Notes: generated by a model from the sequence alone, not told the origin. A stretch of DNA of 64,000 nt from Bacteroidales bacterium (GCA_015061005.1 SUXJ01000011.1:1-64000), one strand, 5' to 3'; positions 1 to 6,783 are shown, counted from the first letter of the stretch. Program-made: numbers and translations.

Positions 1-57
1 AATTTGGCACGATTGAAATTCCTAAATCTGCATGTTTTGCACAGTTGAAACAAAAAG

Positions 58-91
58 AAAACCTCTGAATTCGTTGAAATTCAGAGGTTTT
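58..91. terminator. Bidirectional terminator left of attL
   Basis: An 11-bp perfect stem (61-71 with 78-88) around a 6-nt loop has an A run on one side and a T run on the other. It lies just outside the left attachment site. I infer it was the original terminator of the tRNA-Phe gene, now displaced to the far side of the prophage, because the tRNA has a different, phage-side terminator at 31567-31591. Confidence 0.7.
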
Positions 92-108
92 CATCTTTTT
101 GCTGTGAT

Positions 109-126
109 TCTTCGTGGTGCCACCAG
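109..126. repeat. attL core of the prophage
   Basis: TCTTCGTGGTGCCACCAG is an exact 18-bp direct copy of 31593-31610. Its last 12 bases equal the 3' end of the tRNA-Phe gene at the other end. Together with an integrase gene beside the other copy, this marks the left prophage junction. The flanking bases differ (T before and A after here; C before and G after at the right end), which sets the repeat limits. Confidence 0.9.
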
Positions 127-166
127 ACATCATGGGCCTCTTAGTAGTCAGTAATTTAATTGCTGA

Positions 167-188
167 TTGTGCCGACATTGCGCCGACA
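167..188 (+). repeat. Tandem arm-type integrase sites, left arm
   Basis: Two adjacent 11-bp direct repeats, TTGTGCCGACA and TTGCGCCGACA, lie 41 bp inside attL. The same motif occurs four times inside attR (31432-31507). Repeats in both attachment arms of a tRNA-integrating tyrosine-recombinase element are typical arm-type binding sites. That function is inferred. Confidence 0.6.
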
Positions 189-192
189 TTTA

Positions 193-501
193 CTACTTCA
201 TAGGATTTCGAGTACTGAGAAGAATTTCAATCGTTCGCTCTTTTTCATTCAGAAGTTCCTTTAGATGAGCTAATTCGCGACGCAGTTCTGTTACATTTTC
301 TTCGCTTTCGTATCCATCAAAGAATATGCCGGCTGATACGCCTAACTCTTTTGCAATCAGCTCTATTGTAGTGGAATTAGTAGTGCCTCGGCGCATTGCA
401 CTTTGTATGCTGCTTTCATTACGCCCAATGCGTTGAGCAAGCTCGCGAATGGTAATTTTCTTGCGTTCGCACAAGTCTCTGATTAGTATTAGGTTAGCCA
501 T
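193..501 (-). CDS. XRE-type repressor with C-terminal coiled coil
   Basis: This 102-aa protein has a helix-turn-helix in residues 8-55 (RDLCERKKITIRELAQRIG, then a recognition helix NESSIQSAMRR) and a helical, Glu/Leu-rich tail (about 68-95) that could dimerise. It is read leftward and faces the early operon, so it is in the usual place for a prophage repressor. The start is ATG at 501; a TAACATTTTTT repeat lies 15 bp upstream and again next to the divergent gene, suggesting autoregulation. It lacks the peptidase domain of LexA/CI-type repressors, so induction is unlikely to be by RecA-stimulated self-cleavage. It could instead be a Cro-like regulator. Confidence 0.75.
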   Translation of the reverse strand: MANLILIRDLCERKKITIRELAQRIGRNESSIQSAMRRGTTNSTTIELIAKELGVSAGIFFDGYESEENVTELRRELAHLKELLNEKERTIEILLSTRNPMK

Positions 502-515
502 AATAATATTTGGAT

Positions 516-595
516 TAACATTTTTTAAGTGGTATATAGTTACTGAGTCGCTATTTTAATTATATATTTGCAGAGTAAAATTACTAACATTTTTT
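516..595. promoter_or_regulatory. Divergent control region: paired operators and early promoter
   Basis: An identical 11-mer, TAACATTTTTT, occurs at 516-526 next to the repressor start and at 585-595 next to the start of the divergent gene at 601. Between them lies TATATTTG (563-570), a Bacteroides -7 element driving rightward transcription. I infer that the repressor binds both copies. Confidence 0.5.
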
Positions 596-600
596 GAATT

Positions 601-867
601 ATGCAAATTTTAAATGACATTAAACCTCAAACACCCAACGAGATATTGCGTAATTGGTTGAACTCATTGCCACACAAGGCATATCAGAAAGTCAAGCAAC
701 GTTTAGCTGAAGAATGCCTCGTTCCAATGCATACTCTCAATAATTGGATATACGGGAACTGCGTGATACGTCCGGCGTCACAACGAGACATCAACCGTGT
801 TAGTATTGAGATTACAGGTAACGAATTATTCACTATTACCAATCCGGGGGTTAAGTCGAAGGCGTAA
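601..867 (+). CDS. Small early protein, possible Cro-like or HTH protein
   Basis: First gene of the rightward early operon, 88 aa, with ATG about 30 bp downstream of the -7 box. Residues 12-60 (ILRNWLNSL..AYQKVKQRLAEECLVPMHTLNNWIYGNCVI) have the pattern of a short helix-turn-helix: a helix ending in KQRLAEECL, a turn, and a second helix with TLNNWIYG. A short basic/aromatic protein opposite a repressor is often Cro-like or an excisionase. I do not recognise a named family. Confidence 0.6.
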   Translation: MQILNDIKPQTPNEILRNWLNSLPHKAYQKVKQRLAEECLVPMHTLNNWIYGNCVIRPASQRDINRVSIEITGNELFTITNPGVKSKA

Positions 868-902
868 GCGACTCCCCCGGAGAGGTAACTATATATAAAG
901 TA

Positions 903-1166
903 ATGATGAAAACTGAATATGATTTTCGAGAATATAATGCCACGTTGGAAATTTGTGGGTCAAAGGCAACTGTGACGTTAAAGGATATTTCCTTACCCGT
1001 TAAACTCGCTGATAAAATTGATCAAGCTAATGGTGTAAACGTTTTTGAGGTGAGGAATGTAAATGGTGACTCCGAAATCTGTATCACACATAATTTGTCA
1101 CCTGACATGCTTAGGGAAGTAGTCTTTTTGGCTCTAATTAATTGTTGGCAAATTTGCAGGGATTAA
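903..1166 (+). CDS. Hypothetical early phage protein
   Basis: An 87-aa, mostly beta-predicted protein of unknown function. The start codon is ATG at 903, with a second ATG directly after it. It precedes the primase-helicase gene in the same direction, and its 3' end comes within 27 bp of my preferred primase start. No motif is recognisable. The position suggests a replication or early regulatory accessory. Confidence 0.5.
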   Translation: MMKTEYDFREYNATLEICGSKATVTLKDISLPVKLADKIDQANGVNVFEVRNVNGDSEICITHNLSPDMLREVVFLALINCWQICRD

Positions 1167-1192
1167 CAGCCTTCCTTATTCGTCAAAGTATT

Positions 1193-4072
1193 ATGATAAC
1201 TCCTGAAAAATTATATGCGTGCACAGATAATGGTTTGCTAATTATCGGTATGCACTATCCGGACGCGCTTGACTCGGCCAGAACCGGCAAACCTTTCCGA
1301 GCTCGTATCAGCGAACGCACTCCCAGCGCGCGAGTTCGTCTTTTTAATACGTCCAAGGGGCAAGTATGGAAGATGACCGACTTTGGCGGTGATGGCCGCG
1401 CAATTGATCCTATTCAGATACACATGGAGGTTAAGGGGCTGAACTTCTCCGAAGCGCTTATGGATTTGGCATCAATCTTTAATGTGTCGGAAGAAATTTC
1501 GCGTACTATAAACCGTCCTGATATACGAAAGGAACCGGCTACACCCGAACAGCCGGAGGGAGACTGCACATGGGATATAGACCAAGATTTTACACCCAAA
1601 GAATGTGCAATAATGGGTCCGAGAGTGACAGTAGATCATCTCAAGTCGCTAAATTGGTATCGGGTCAAGCGATTAACCACCATAAAAAATCGCGAAGCAA
1701 CACATAAATATCCCAATGAAAATTATCCGATATTTATGCGTGAGTGTTGGTTTACGGGGTCTGATGGTAAGCCGGATAGATTCTATAAGATATATGAGCC
1801 CTTAAATGCTGATAAGCAATGGCGCTTTCAATACCAGCCCAAAGGGAAAAAACCGCAAAGCTACATCAATGGCTTGCATGAACTGATTGCCACGCATCGT
1901 AAATATAATGAGTCAGAACGCCGGGCATTTGAATTAGATCCGGAGAATGAGGATAAACATTTCAAAGAGAAAAAGCTGCCCGAAGCCATTATTTGCTCAG
2001 GTGAACGTGATGCGCTTTGCGTTCGTTCTCTCGGCTATTCTCCTATTTGGTTTAATTCGGAAACCTATAACATAACCGAAGATGAGTTCCGACAAATAAC
2101 CAGATATGCAGAAACTGTTTATAATATTCCGGACATTGATGCAACCGGTAAGAAAAAGGGTAAAGAGCTTGCTTTACGTTATATTGATATCTACACGATA
2201 TGGCTCCCGGAAAAACTTGCAGATTATCGAGATCATCGTGGGAACCCACGCAAGGATTTCCGCGACTGGAATGAACTCTACAAAGATCCTCGGGATTTTC
2301 GGAAGCTGCTTGAACTGGCAACCCCGGCCAAATTCTGGAGTTCTAAATATAACAGTAAAACCGGAGAGACTCGTTACTCAATCAGTATTTCTTGTTTGCA
2401 TGAATTTCTGCGGCTTAACGGATTCTTCTCCTTACGTGATGAGCGGTCGGCCGTTGTGAAATTTATCAAAATTACCGGTAGCGTTGTAAAAGAAGTAACA
2501 CCGAAAATGATCAGAGAGTTCGTTGTTGACTGGGCAATAGACTCGGGGCTGCCAAGAGGCTTGCGCGACTTGATTTTGACAACACCGACTCTTTCCGCTG
2601 TAACTCTTGAAGCTCTCAAAACAATAGAGCTGGATTTCTCCAACAGCACTGCTAACTCCCAGCACTTCTATTTCAAAAATTTCTCGGCAGAGGTGACCGC
2701 ACACGACATACAATGCCATGACTATAAATTCGACAGTTCAACCCGGCATGTGTGGGATAACCGCGTAATTCAACATAATCCACGCATTTTGCCGGCTATG
2801 TTTGAGATTACGAACGATGGAGATCCACTGCAAAGTGAGGATTATAATATTCGCATCAATGATACTTCATCGAAATATTTCTGTTATCTGATAAATTCTT
2901 CTCGCCTATACTGGCGCCAAGAGCTTGAGTTCGGACTTGAGAAGTTTGACCCGGCTGAAGCAGAAGAATATAGAAAATCGCATAAATTTGATATAGAAGG
3001 GCCAAACCTCACGGATAGTCAGATACAGGAACAGAAACAATGCTTGATTAGCAAAATCTTCACCATTGGCTACATGATGCACTCTTTCAAATCACCCTCA
3101 AGAGCATGGGCTGCCTTTGCCATGGATAATATAATTGGAGAGAATGATCAGTGCAATGGCCGCTCCGGTAAATCGTTTATGTTTGTTACCCTGTCCAAAA
3201 TGCTGAATTATGTCAAGCTCTCGGGGCGCAATCCCAGATTAATGGAGAACCCGTTTGTGTTCGAACAAATTACTCGCCATACTGACATGGTTCTTGTCGA
3301 TGACTGTGCGGAATATTTGCCAATCAAAGAATTTTATGACTCAATCAGTATGGACATGACCATCAACGCAAAAAATGTGGCCAGCTATACTCTACCGTTC
3401 GAAGAGTCCCCGAAATTCGCTTTTACCACCAACTACGTTCCCAAAGAATTTAATCAGTCTTCCCGGCAAAGAATGCTATACGTTGTGTTTGGGGATTACT
3501 ACCATCAGAGAACCGAAGAAAATGATTATAGAGAAACTCGTCAGATTCGCGATGATTTCAAAAAAGACTTGTTTTCAAGCTCATACACTGAAGATGAATG
3601 GGAAGCCGACCTTAATTTTATCATGCAGTGCGTACAGTTTTATCTGTCGGTATCTCATACAAACGTTAAAATCGAACCGCAATTATCATCTATCGTATTC
3701 CGCAAATATCTGAGAGACATGTCCGATAACTTCAGAGAATGGGCAGAAGGCTATTTTAGTGAGCAAAGTGGCAATCTTGACCGAGAAATAATAAGAGAAG
3801 AAGCCTTTGAAGACTACAAACGCTTCTCTAATGTGAAGCAAATCACGATGCAAAAATTTTCAAAATCACTTCGCGGATTTTGCTATACAAGCGAATATAT
3901 CGATGAACTGAATCCGGAAGAGCTTCACAACAGCGGTAACCGCATTATCCGTCGTCGAGAAAATCCGTTCACGAAAAAAACCGAATCTAAAGAAATGATA
4001 TATCTTCGGTCTAAAAAGGAGGCTGAGCGCCTGAAGAATCCACCTCCCGTACAGCAAGAACTCCCGTTTTAA
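1193..4072 (+). CDS. Replicative primase-helicase (toprim plus SF3-type ATPase)
   Basis: This 959-aa protein should start phage DNA replication by priming and unwinding the origin. A toprim-like region shows a conserved Glu in CSGERDAL (about residue 270) and an Asp pair in PDIDATGKKKG (about 315), followed by KDFRDWN. A C-terminal ATPase has Walker A NGRSGKS (about 656), Walker B VLVDDC (about 702) and a sensor-type FTTNY (about 744), then a Gln/Arg-rich SSRQRM. This order resembles D5/VapE-type phage primase-helicases. ATG at 1193 is chosen because it clears the upstream gene; an in-frame start at 1142 would overlap it by 25 bp. It heads the DNA module with the DUF3127 gene 21 bp downstream. 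Confidence 0.85.
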   Translation: MITPEKLYACTDNGLLIIGMHYPDALDSARTGKPFRARISERTPSARVRLFNTSKGQVWKMTDFGGDGRAIDPIQIHMEVKGLNFSEALMDLASIFNVSEEISRTINRPDIRKEPATPEQPEGDCTWDIDQDFTPKECAIMGPRVTVDHLKSLNWYRVKRLTTIKNREATHKYPNENYPIFMRECWFTGSDGKPDRFYKIYEPLNADKQWRFQYQPKGKKPQSYINGLHELIATHRKYNESERRAFELDPENEDKHFKEKKLPEAIICSGERDALCVRSLGYSPIWFNSETYNITEDEFRQITRYAETVYNIPDIDATGKKKGKELALRYIDIYTIWLPEKLADYRDHRGNPRKDFRDWNELYKDPRDFRKLLELATPAKFWSSKYNSKTGETRYSISISCLHEFLRLNGFFSLRDERSAVVKFIKITGSVVKEVTPKMIREFVVDWAIDSGLPRGLRDLILTTPTLSAVTLEALKTIELDFSNSTANSQHFYFKNFSAEVTAHDIQCHDYKFDSSTRHVWDNRVIQHNPRILPAMFEITNDGDPLQSEDYNIRINDTSSKYFCYLINSSRLYWRQELEFGLEKFDPAEAEEYRKSHKFDIEGPNLTDSQIQEQKQCLISKIFTIGYMMHSFKSPSRAWAAFAMDNIIGENDQCNGRSGKSFMFVTLSKMLNYVKLSGRNPRLMENPFVFEQITRHTDMVLVDDCAEYLPIKEFYDSISMDMTINAKNVASYTLPFEESPKFAFTTNYVPKEFNQSSRQRMLYVVFGDYYHQRTEENDYRETRQIRDDFKKDLFSSSYTEDEWEADLNFIMQCVQFYLSVSHTNVKIEPQLSSIVFRKYLRDMSDNFREWAEGYFSEQSGNLDREIIREEAFEDYKRFSNVKQITMQKFSKSLRGFCYTSEYIDELNPEELHNSGNRIIRRRENPFTKKTESKEMIYLRSKKEAERLKNPPPVQQELPF

Positions 4073-4093
4073 TTTTCACAAACAATAAAAGCA

Positions 4094-4450
4094 ATGCAAT
4101 TTAAAGGAACAATTACAAAAGCACTCCCGGTTCAAACCGGAATGTCGAAGTCCGGCGTCGCATGGCGTAGGCAAGAGTACGTGATTCAATATGACGGCGG
4201 ACGTTTCCCCAAGTCAGTTGTGTTTTCATTGATGAACGAAGACATTGACCGTTTCGCTATAAAGCTCGGACACGACTACATTCTTGAGCTTGATTTTGAA
4301 AGCCGCGAATGGAACGATCGATTCTTCCTTTCGGCGTATTGTTGGAAAGCTACGTTGCTTGCGCCGGTCACAGCTGCCAATTCAATGCAACTCCAACCGG
4401 AGACACCGGGATCGACTCCCGCATATCCGCTTCCTGAGTTTGATTTATAA
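4094..4450 (+). CDS. DUF3127-type single-stranded DNA-binding protein
   Basis: This 118-aa protein has the compact beta-rich pattern of DUF3127 OB-fold proteins of Bacteroidetes: an N-terminal strand FKGTITKALPVQTG, then WRRQEYVIQYDG..FPKSVVFSLMNEDI, and a strand ending FLSAYCWKATLL. A proline-rich acidic tail ending PEFDL resembles the acidic C-terminal tips of SSB proteins that recruit partners. It directly follows the primase-helicase, which fits a role coating ssDNA during phage replication. The family call rests on recognition of the pattern without a search. Confidence 0.7.
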   Translation: MQFKGTITKALPVQTGMSKSGVAWRRQEYVIQYDGGRFPKSVVFSLMNEDIDRFAIKLGHDYILELDFESREWNDRFFLSAYCWKATLLAPVTAANSMQLQPETPGSTPAYPLPEFDL

Positions 4451-4480
4451 TTCTAATTTTATCATATAAACATTCACAAT

Positions 4481-4813
4481 ATGAACCTTCGTTTTAAAAT
4501 TCTCGGACATTATTTTTATATTGCTGATACCAGACTCCGTACAGATAGAACCTACATTCGCCGACATGAACACCTCCGACGACGCCTTGAAATGACGGGC
4601 AACAAATGCGAACACTGCGGTGCAACTATTGATATTAATTGCAATCGCATAAGCGTGCTCCCTCCCGGAACTCCCGACCGCTTTTCCACTGAAAATATAA
4701 AGGTCTTATGTCGCGCTTGCCATGAAGATGCACTTAGAACCGCATTCAACGAAGATGCACTTCGAGCCGCATTCAATGATACGAATGCAGAAGGGAGACA
4801 ACCGTGCGAATAA
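4481..4813 (+). CDS. HNH-like zinc-ribbon protein
   Basis: The central part of this 110-aa protein resembles an HNH nuclease core: RRHEHLRRRLEMTGNKCEHCG (about 27-47) gives the first Cys pair, and VLCRACHEDA (about 80-89) gives the second Cys and the final His. The catalytic first His is not obvious, and the spacing is short, so nuclease activity is uncertain. The C-terminus has a short internal duplication, EDALRTAFN followed by EDALRAAFN. It overlaps the next gene by 10 bp, suggesting translational coupling. Confidence 0.6.
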   Translation: MNLRFKILGHYFYIADTRLRTDRTYIRRHEHLRRRLEMTGNKCEHCGATIDINCNRISVLPPGTPDRFSTENIKVLCRACHEDALRTAFNEDALRAAFNDTNAEGRQPCE

Positions 4814-5085
4814 CACTGTCCGGCGCCATAATCACCGATTCGATCGTAGAAGTTATCGATACGCTCCAGAACTTTACCGAGCTTCGTGATTGTTATCTTA
4901 GAGCAATTGATGAGCTGACAAGAATTGTAATACTCAATAATGATGATATCAACGAAGATGGTTCTACAGCCATGGAGAGACTTCACACTCTGCAACTGAT
5001 TCGTCAAGACATCGTTACACTATCGACCATTTCCCCGGATCCGGATAGTGAGGTCAGCACTGAAATCGATAACGCTTCCGAATAA
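4804..5085 (+). CDS. ORF2-family protein without the RNA leader
   Basis: This 93-aa protein is a clear paralogue of the ORF2 protein of the repeated cassettes. Shared blocks include SIVEVIDTLQNF, YLRAIDELTR.VIL and AMERLH.LQLIRQDI.TLST. It starts with GTG at 4804 inside the HNH-like gene. Unlike the cassette copies it has no leader RNA and no ORF1 upstream. It shows that ORF2 is a family with at least six members in this one prophage. The proteins look helical with an acidic tail; function is unknown. Confidence 0.75.
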   Translation: MRITLSGAIITDSIVEVIDTLQNFTELRDCYLRAIDELTRIVILNNDDINEDGSTAMERLHTLQLIRQDIVTLSTISPDPDSEVSTEIDNASE

Positions 5086-5129
5086 AGAGTAAACACTCTT
5101 AAAACAAGATTTATCTCATAAAACCATCA

Positions 5130-5162
5130 CCCTCGCCCAATACCGGAGCGAGGGCGTTTTTT
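5130..5162 (+). terminator. Terminator of the early operon
   Basis: CCCTCGC (5130-5136) pairs with GCGAGGG (5148-5154) around an 11-nt loop, followed by CGTTTTTT. It ends the primase operon 45 bp after the ORF2 paralogue. Confidence 0.85.
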
Positions 5163-5314
5163 ATTTACATAGTCTCTTTTTTTATTTATTTTGAATTTTT
5201 GCGCAATAATCAAATTTTTTTAAAAAAACATGCCGAAAAACTTGTGTATTCAACAAATGTTTCGTATCTTTGTAGTGTTCAAACAAACCAATTATTAATT
5301 AATAAAAATTTACA

Positions 5315-5455
5315 ATGACAAGAGAACAATTTGAATTTGAAGTAGAAGAAATTCGGCAAATGATGCTAAACTTCTACCTTATCACAGACAAAGGCCAACG
5401 CCGCAATTATCAACGTGAGATACTTTTTGCTATCAAACAATTACTGAAAGTTTAA
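5315..5455 (+). CDS. Small 46-aa protein upstream of a DUF5053-like gene
   Basis: The ORF encodes MTREQFEFEVEEIRQ... ending FAIKQLLKV. It follows a good promoter (TATCTTTG, 5268-5275, then TAGTG). A similarly sized ORF (28463-28585, minus), also followed by a GC hairpin and a DUF5053-like gene, occurs near the other end of the prophage, which argues that this short frame is a real gene. It looks like a single amphipathic helical unit. Function is unknown. Confidence 0.55.
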   Translation: MTREQFEFEVEEIRQMMLNFYLITDKGQRRNYQREILFAIKQLLKV

Positions 5456-5464
5456 ACCCTAAAA

Positions 5465-5482
5465 ACCCCTCCTTCGGGAGGG
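5465..5482 (+). promoter_or_regulatory. TTCG-capped hairpin between paired small genes
   Basis: CCCCTCC, TTCG, GGAGGGG forms a very stable 7-bp hairpin with no U tract, 20 bp before the ATG of the next gene. A comparable GC hairpin occupies the same place in the mirror-image block at 28434-28456. It may stabilise the upstream transcript end or limit read-through. Confidence 0.6.
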
Positions 5483-5501
5483 GGTTAACCCTCAAATAGA
5501 T

Positions 5502-5783
5502 ATGGAATCGAAAGATAGAGAACAAAATGAAATGATGAGTTCTAACTCTGTATTGAATCAAATTACCGAGCTTAAAGAGAGTGATTTGATGAATGTGCTT
5601 AACGGAACGTATATTGCCAAGCGATTTTTTGGGCGTTCTCGTTCATGGTTTAGCCGAAAAGTAAATCATTGTTTGAGCAATGGCAAACCGGATGGTTTCA
5701 CTCCTGATGAACGAAAGCAATTGGCAAAAGCATTGCGAGTCCTTGCCTTTGAAATCGACGAACTTGCAGAATCTTTGGAGTAA
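5502..5783 (+). CDS. DUF5053-like small protein
   Basis: This 93-aa helical protein carries the block YIAKRFFGRSRSWFSRKVNHC (about 37-57) and a C-terminal segment ERKQLAKALRVLAFEIDELAESL. The same pattern (IAEQYFGRSQAWFSQKLNG, then YRKLAESFRHIALRLSAHADEI) is in 28074-28409. The SRSWFS block looks like a helix-turn-helix recognition helix, so DNA binding is plausible. I believe it matches the Bacteroides family DUF5053, but that is from memory. Confidence 0.65.
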   Translation: MESKDREQNEMMSSNSVLNQITELKESDLMNVLNGTYIAKRFFGRSRSWFSRKVNHCLSNGKPDGFTPDERKQLAKALRVLAFEIDELAESLE

Positions 5784-5834
5784 TATTACGTCTCTTGTCA
5801 TCATCATAATAATATCTTCATAGATGTCTGTATG

Positions 5835-5865
5835 GCGTGGCTGCTTAGGCGGCCACGCTTTTTTT
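5835..5865 (+). terminator. Terminator after the DUF5053-like gene
   Basis: GCGTGGC (5835-5841) pairs with GCCACGC (5852-5858), followed by seven T residues. It isolates the small-gene block from the cassette promoter just downstream. Confidence 0.85.
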
Positions 5866-5886
5866 ACCCATTTTTTGCAACTTCAC

Positions 5887-5917
5887 TTGCATAGGTCAAG
5901 ATTTTGTTTTAACTTTG
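5887..5917 (+). promoter_or_regulatory. Promoter of cassette copy 1
   Basis: TAACTTTG (5910-5917) is a full Bacteroides -7 element, with TTG at 5887-5889 twenty bases upstream as a weak -33 box. Equivalent elements precede all four cassettes: TAATTTTG (23766), TAACTTTG (28711) and TAACTTTG (29523). In each case the variable segment A begins 4-5 bases after the box, so the transcript should begin at or within a few bases of A. Confidence 0.75.
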
Positions 5918-5921
5918 TAGT

Positions 5922-6124
5922 GCTATAACTCATGACAGTATTCTGTTTCGCCCGGGCGCGGTTAATGCTCGAACATGTTTTGCGAGCTTTTTTTATGCTC
6001 GCTCAGATAGCCCGATATTGCGGCTGTCGTTCCGAATTTACAATGCGCTCTTTTGAGACAGCGTCGTGAGTTATAGCAACGGAACGGCAGCCGTTTTCTT
6101 CTGCCCTAACGCTATAACTCACGA
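5922..6124 (+). ncRNA. Cassette leader RNA, copy 1 (A/B/C pseudoknot switch)
   Basis: A (GCTATAACTCATGA, 5922-5935) pairs with A' (6064-6077), which also pairs perfectly with A'' (GCTATAACTCACGA, 6111-6124) just before the ORF1 start. B (CTGTTTC, 5943-5949) pairs with B' (GAGACAG, 6055-6061), and its CTGT also pairs with the adjacent ACAG (5935-5938). C (6021-6034) pairs with C' (6080-6093) over 14 bp and is followed by TTTTCTTCT. C lies inside A/A' and C' outside, so the two helices form a pseudoknot. An intrinsic-terminator-like hairpin, GCTCG/CGAGC plus seven T (5967-5994), could end a short RNA of about 70-75 nt. All three pairings are kept with different sequence in the other copies. The regulatory role is inferred. 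Confidence 0.75.
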
Positions 6125-6130
6125 TGCACT

Positions 6131-6397
6131 ATGAACGCATTAAAACTGTCGGCCGCACGACGCCGCAACCAAGTCGTGATTCTTCACTGTCTGCAATCCA
6201 AGCCGACTCCGTTATCAACCACCAAGCGCGCTCTTAGCGGCGGCCAACTCCTGAAGGCAGCCGGTGTTCTCGCCGCAGTCGTGGCTCTCTCCGTTTGCGC
6301 CGGACTGGCTGCTGCCGACGTTATGGCAGCGAAAATTGCCCTCTGTCTGAGTGCTATCCCGGTTGTTTACTTTTGTGTGAAAGGAGGCGACAAATGA
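6131..6397 (+). CDS. Cassette ORF1, copy 1: small two-helix membrane protein
   Basis: This 88-aa protein has a basic N-terminus (RRRNQVVILH, residues 10-19) and two hydrophobic stretches (about 43-62 and 66-83) separated by AADVMAAK, ending VKGGDK. It is probably an inner-membrane hairpin. Four near-identical copies exist in the prophage. The start ATG lies 6 bp after the A'' segment of the leader, so pairing of A'' would affect initiation. Its stop overlaps the ORF2 start as ATGA, implying coupled translation. A small hydrophobic protein under RNA control is reminiscent of type I toxins or exclusion proteins; this is only an analogy, and the family is unknown to me. Confidence 0.75.
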   Translation: MNALKLSAARRRNQVVILHCLQSKPTPLSTTKRALSGGQLLKAAGVLAAVVALSVCAGLAAADVMAAKIALCLSAIPVVYFCVKGGDK

Positions 6398-6657
6398 AAG
6401 TAACAATGGCCGGAGCAAAATTCTCAGACGCGATCGTCGAAGTTATCGATACGCTCCAGAACTTTAGCGACGTCAAAGACTCCTATCTCAAGGTAATCGA
6501 TGAACTAACCCGTATGGTTATACTCGACACCTCCGACTTCTTCGAGGACGAATCCGTGGCCATGGAGCGACTCCACGTCCTCCAGCAGATTCGCCAAGAC
6601 ATTATCACCCTGTCAACAATTCCTCCCGAGGCAATTGCCCCCGAATCCGAAGAATAA
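6394..6657 (+). CDS. Cassette ORF2, copy 1: small acidic helical protein
   Basis: An 87-aa protein starting at ATG 6394, which overlaps the ORF1 stop by 4 bp (a longer in-frame ORF from 6295 runs inside ORF1 and is not used). Conserved blocks are AIVEVIDTLQNF (13-24), YLKVIDELTRMVIL (31-44) and AMERLHVLQQIRQDIITLST (56-75), with an acidic Pro/Glu tail. It is predicted all-helical and probably cytoplasmic. Paralogues are at 4804, 17713, 24245, 29190 and 30004. The obligate pairing with ORF1 suggests a shared task, for example an antagonist or partner of the membrane protein. Function is unknown. Confidence 0.75.
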   Translation: MKVTMAGAKFSDAIVEVIDTLQNFSDVKDSYLKVIDELTRMVILDTSDFFEDESVAMERLHVLQQIRQDIITLSTIPPEAIAPESEE

Positions 6658-6680
6658 ACGTCCTCCAAATGTAACTTTAT

Positions 6681-6718
6681 GCCGGGCTCTGTAATATTGC
6701 AGAGCCCGGCTTCTTTTT
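6681..6718 (+). terminator. Terminator of cassette copy 1
   Basis: An 11-bp perfect stem, GCCGGGCTCTG (6681-6691) with CAGAGCCCGGC (6700-6710), is followed by TTCTTTTT. It ends the cassette transcript 23 bp after ORF2. Confidence 0.9.
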
Positions 6719-6783
6719 CCCTTTTTTCGACCGACGACCTCCCAAATTCCTCCCATACCCTCCTCCTAATTTTACAATAAATT

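Noticed and set aside
6295-6393. Longer ORF2 starting inside ORF1
   Set aside because: It would overlap ORF1 by about 100 bp; the ATGA start at 6394 is conserved in all copies.
5922-6657. Cassette as a transposon with A and A'' as target-site duplications
   Set aside because: A follows a conserved promoter, the internal A' is complementary to both, and no transposase is present; target duplications would not need an internal complement.
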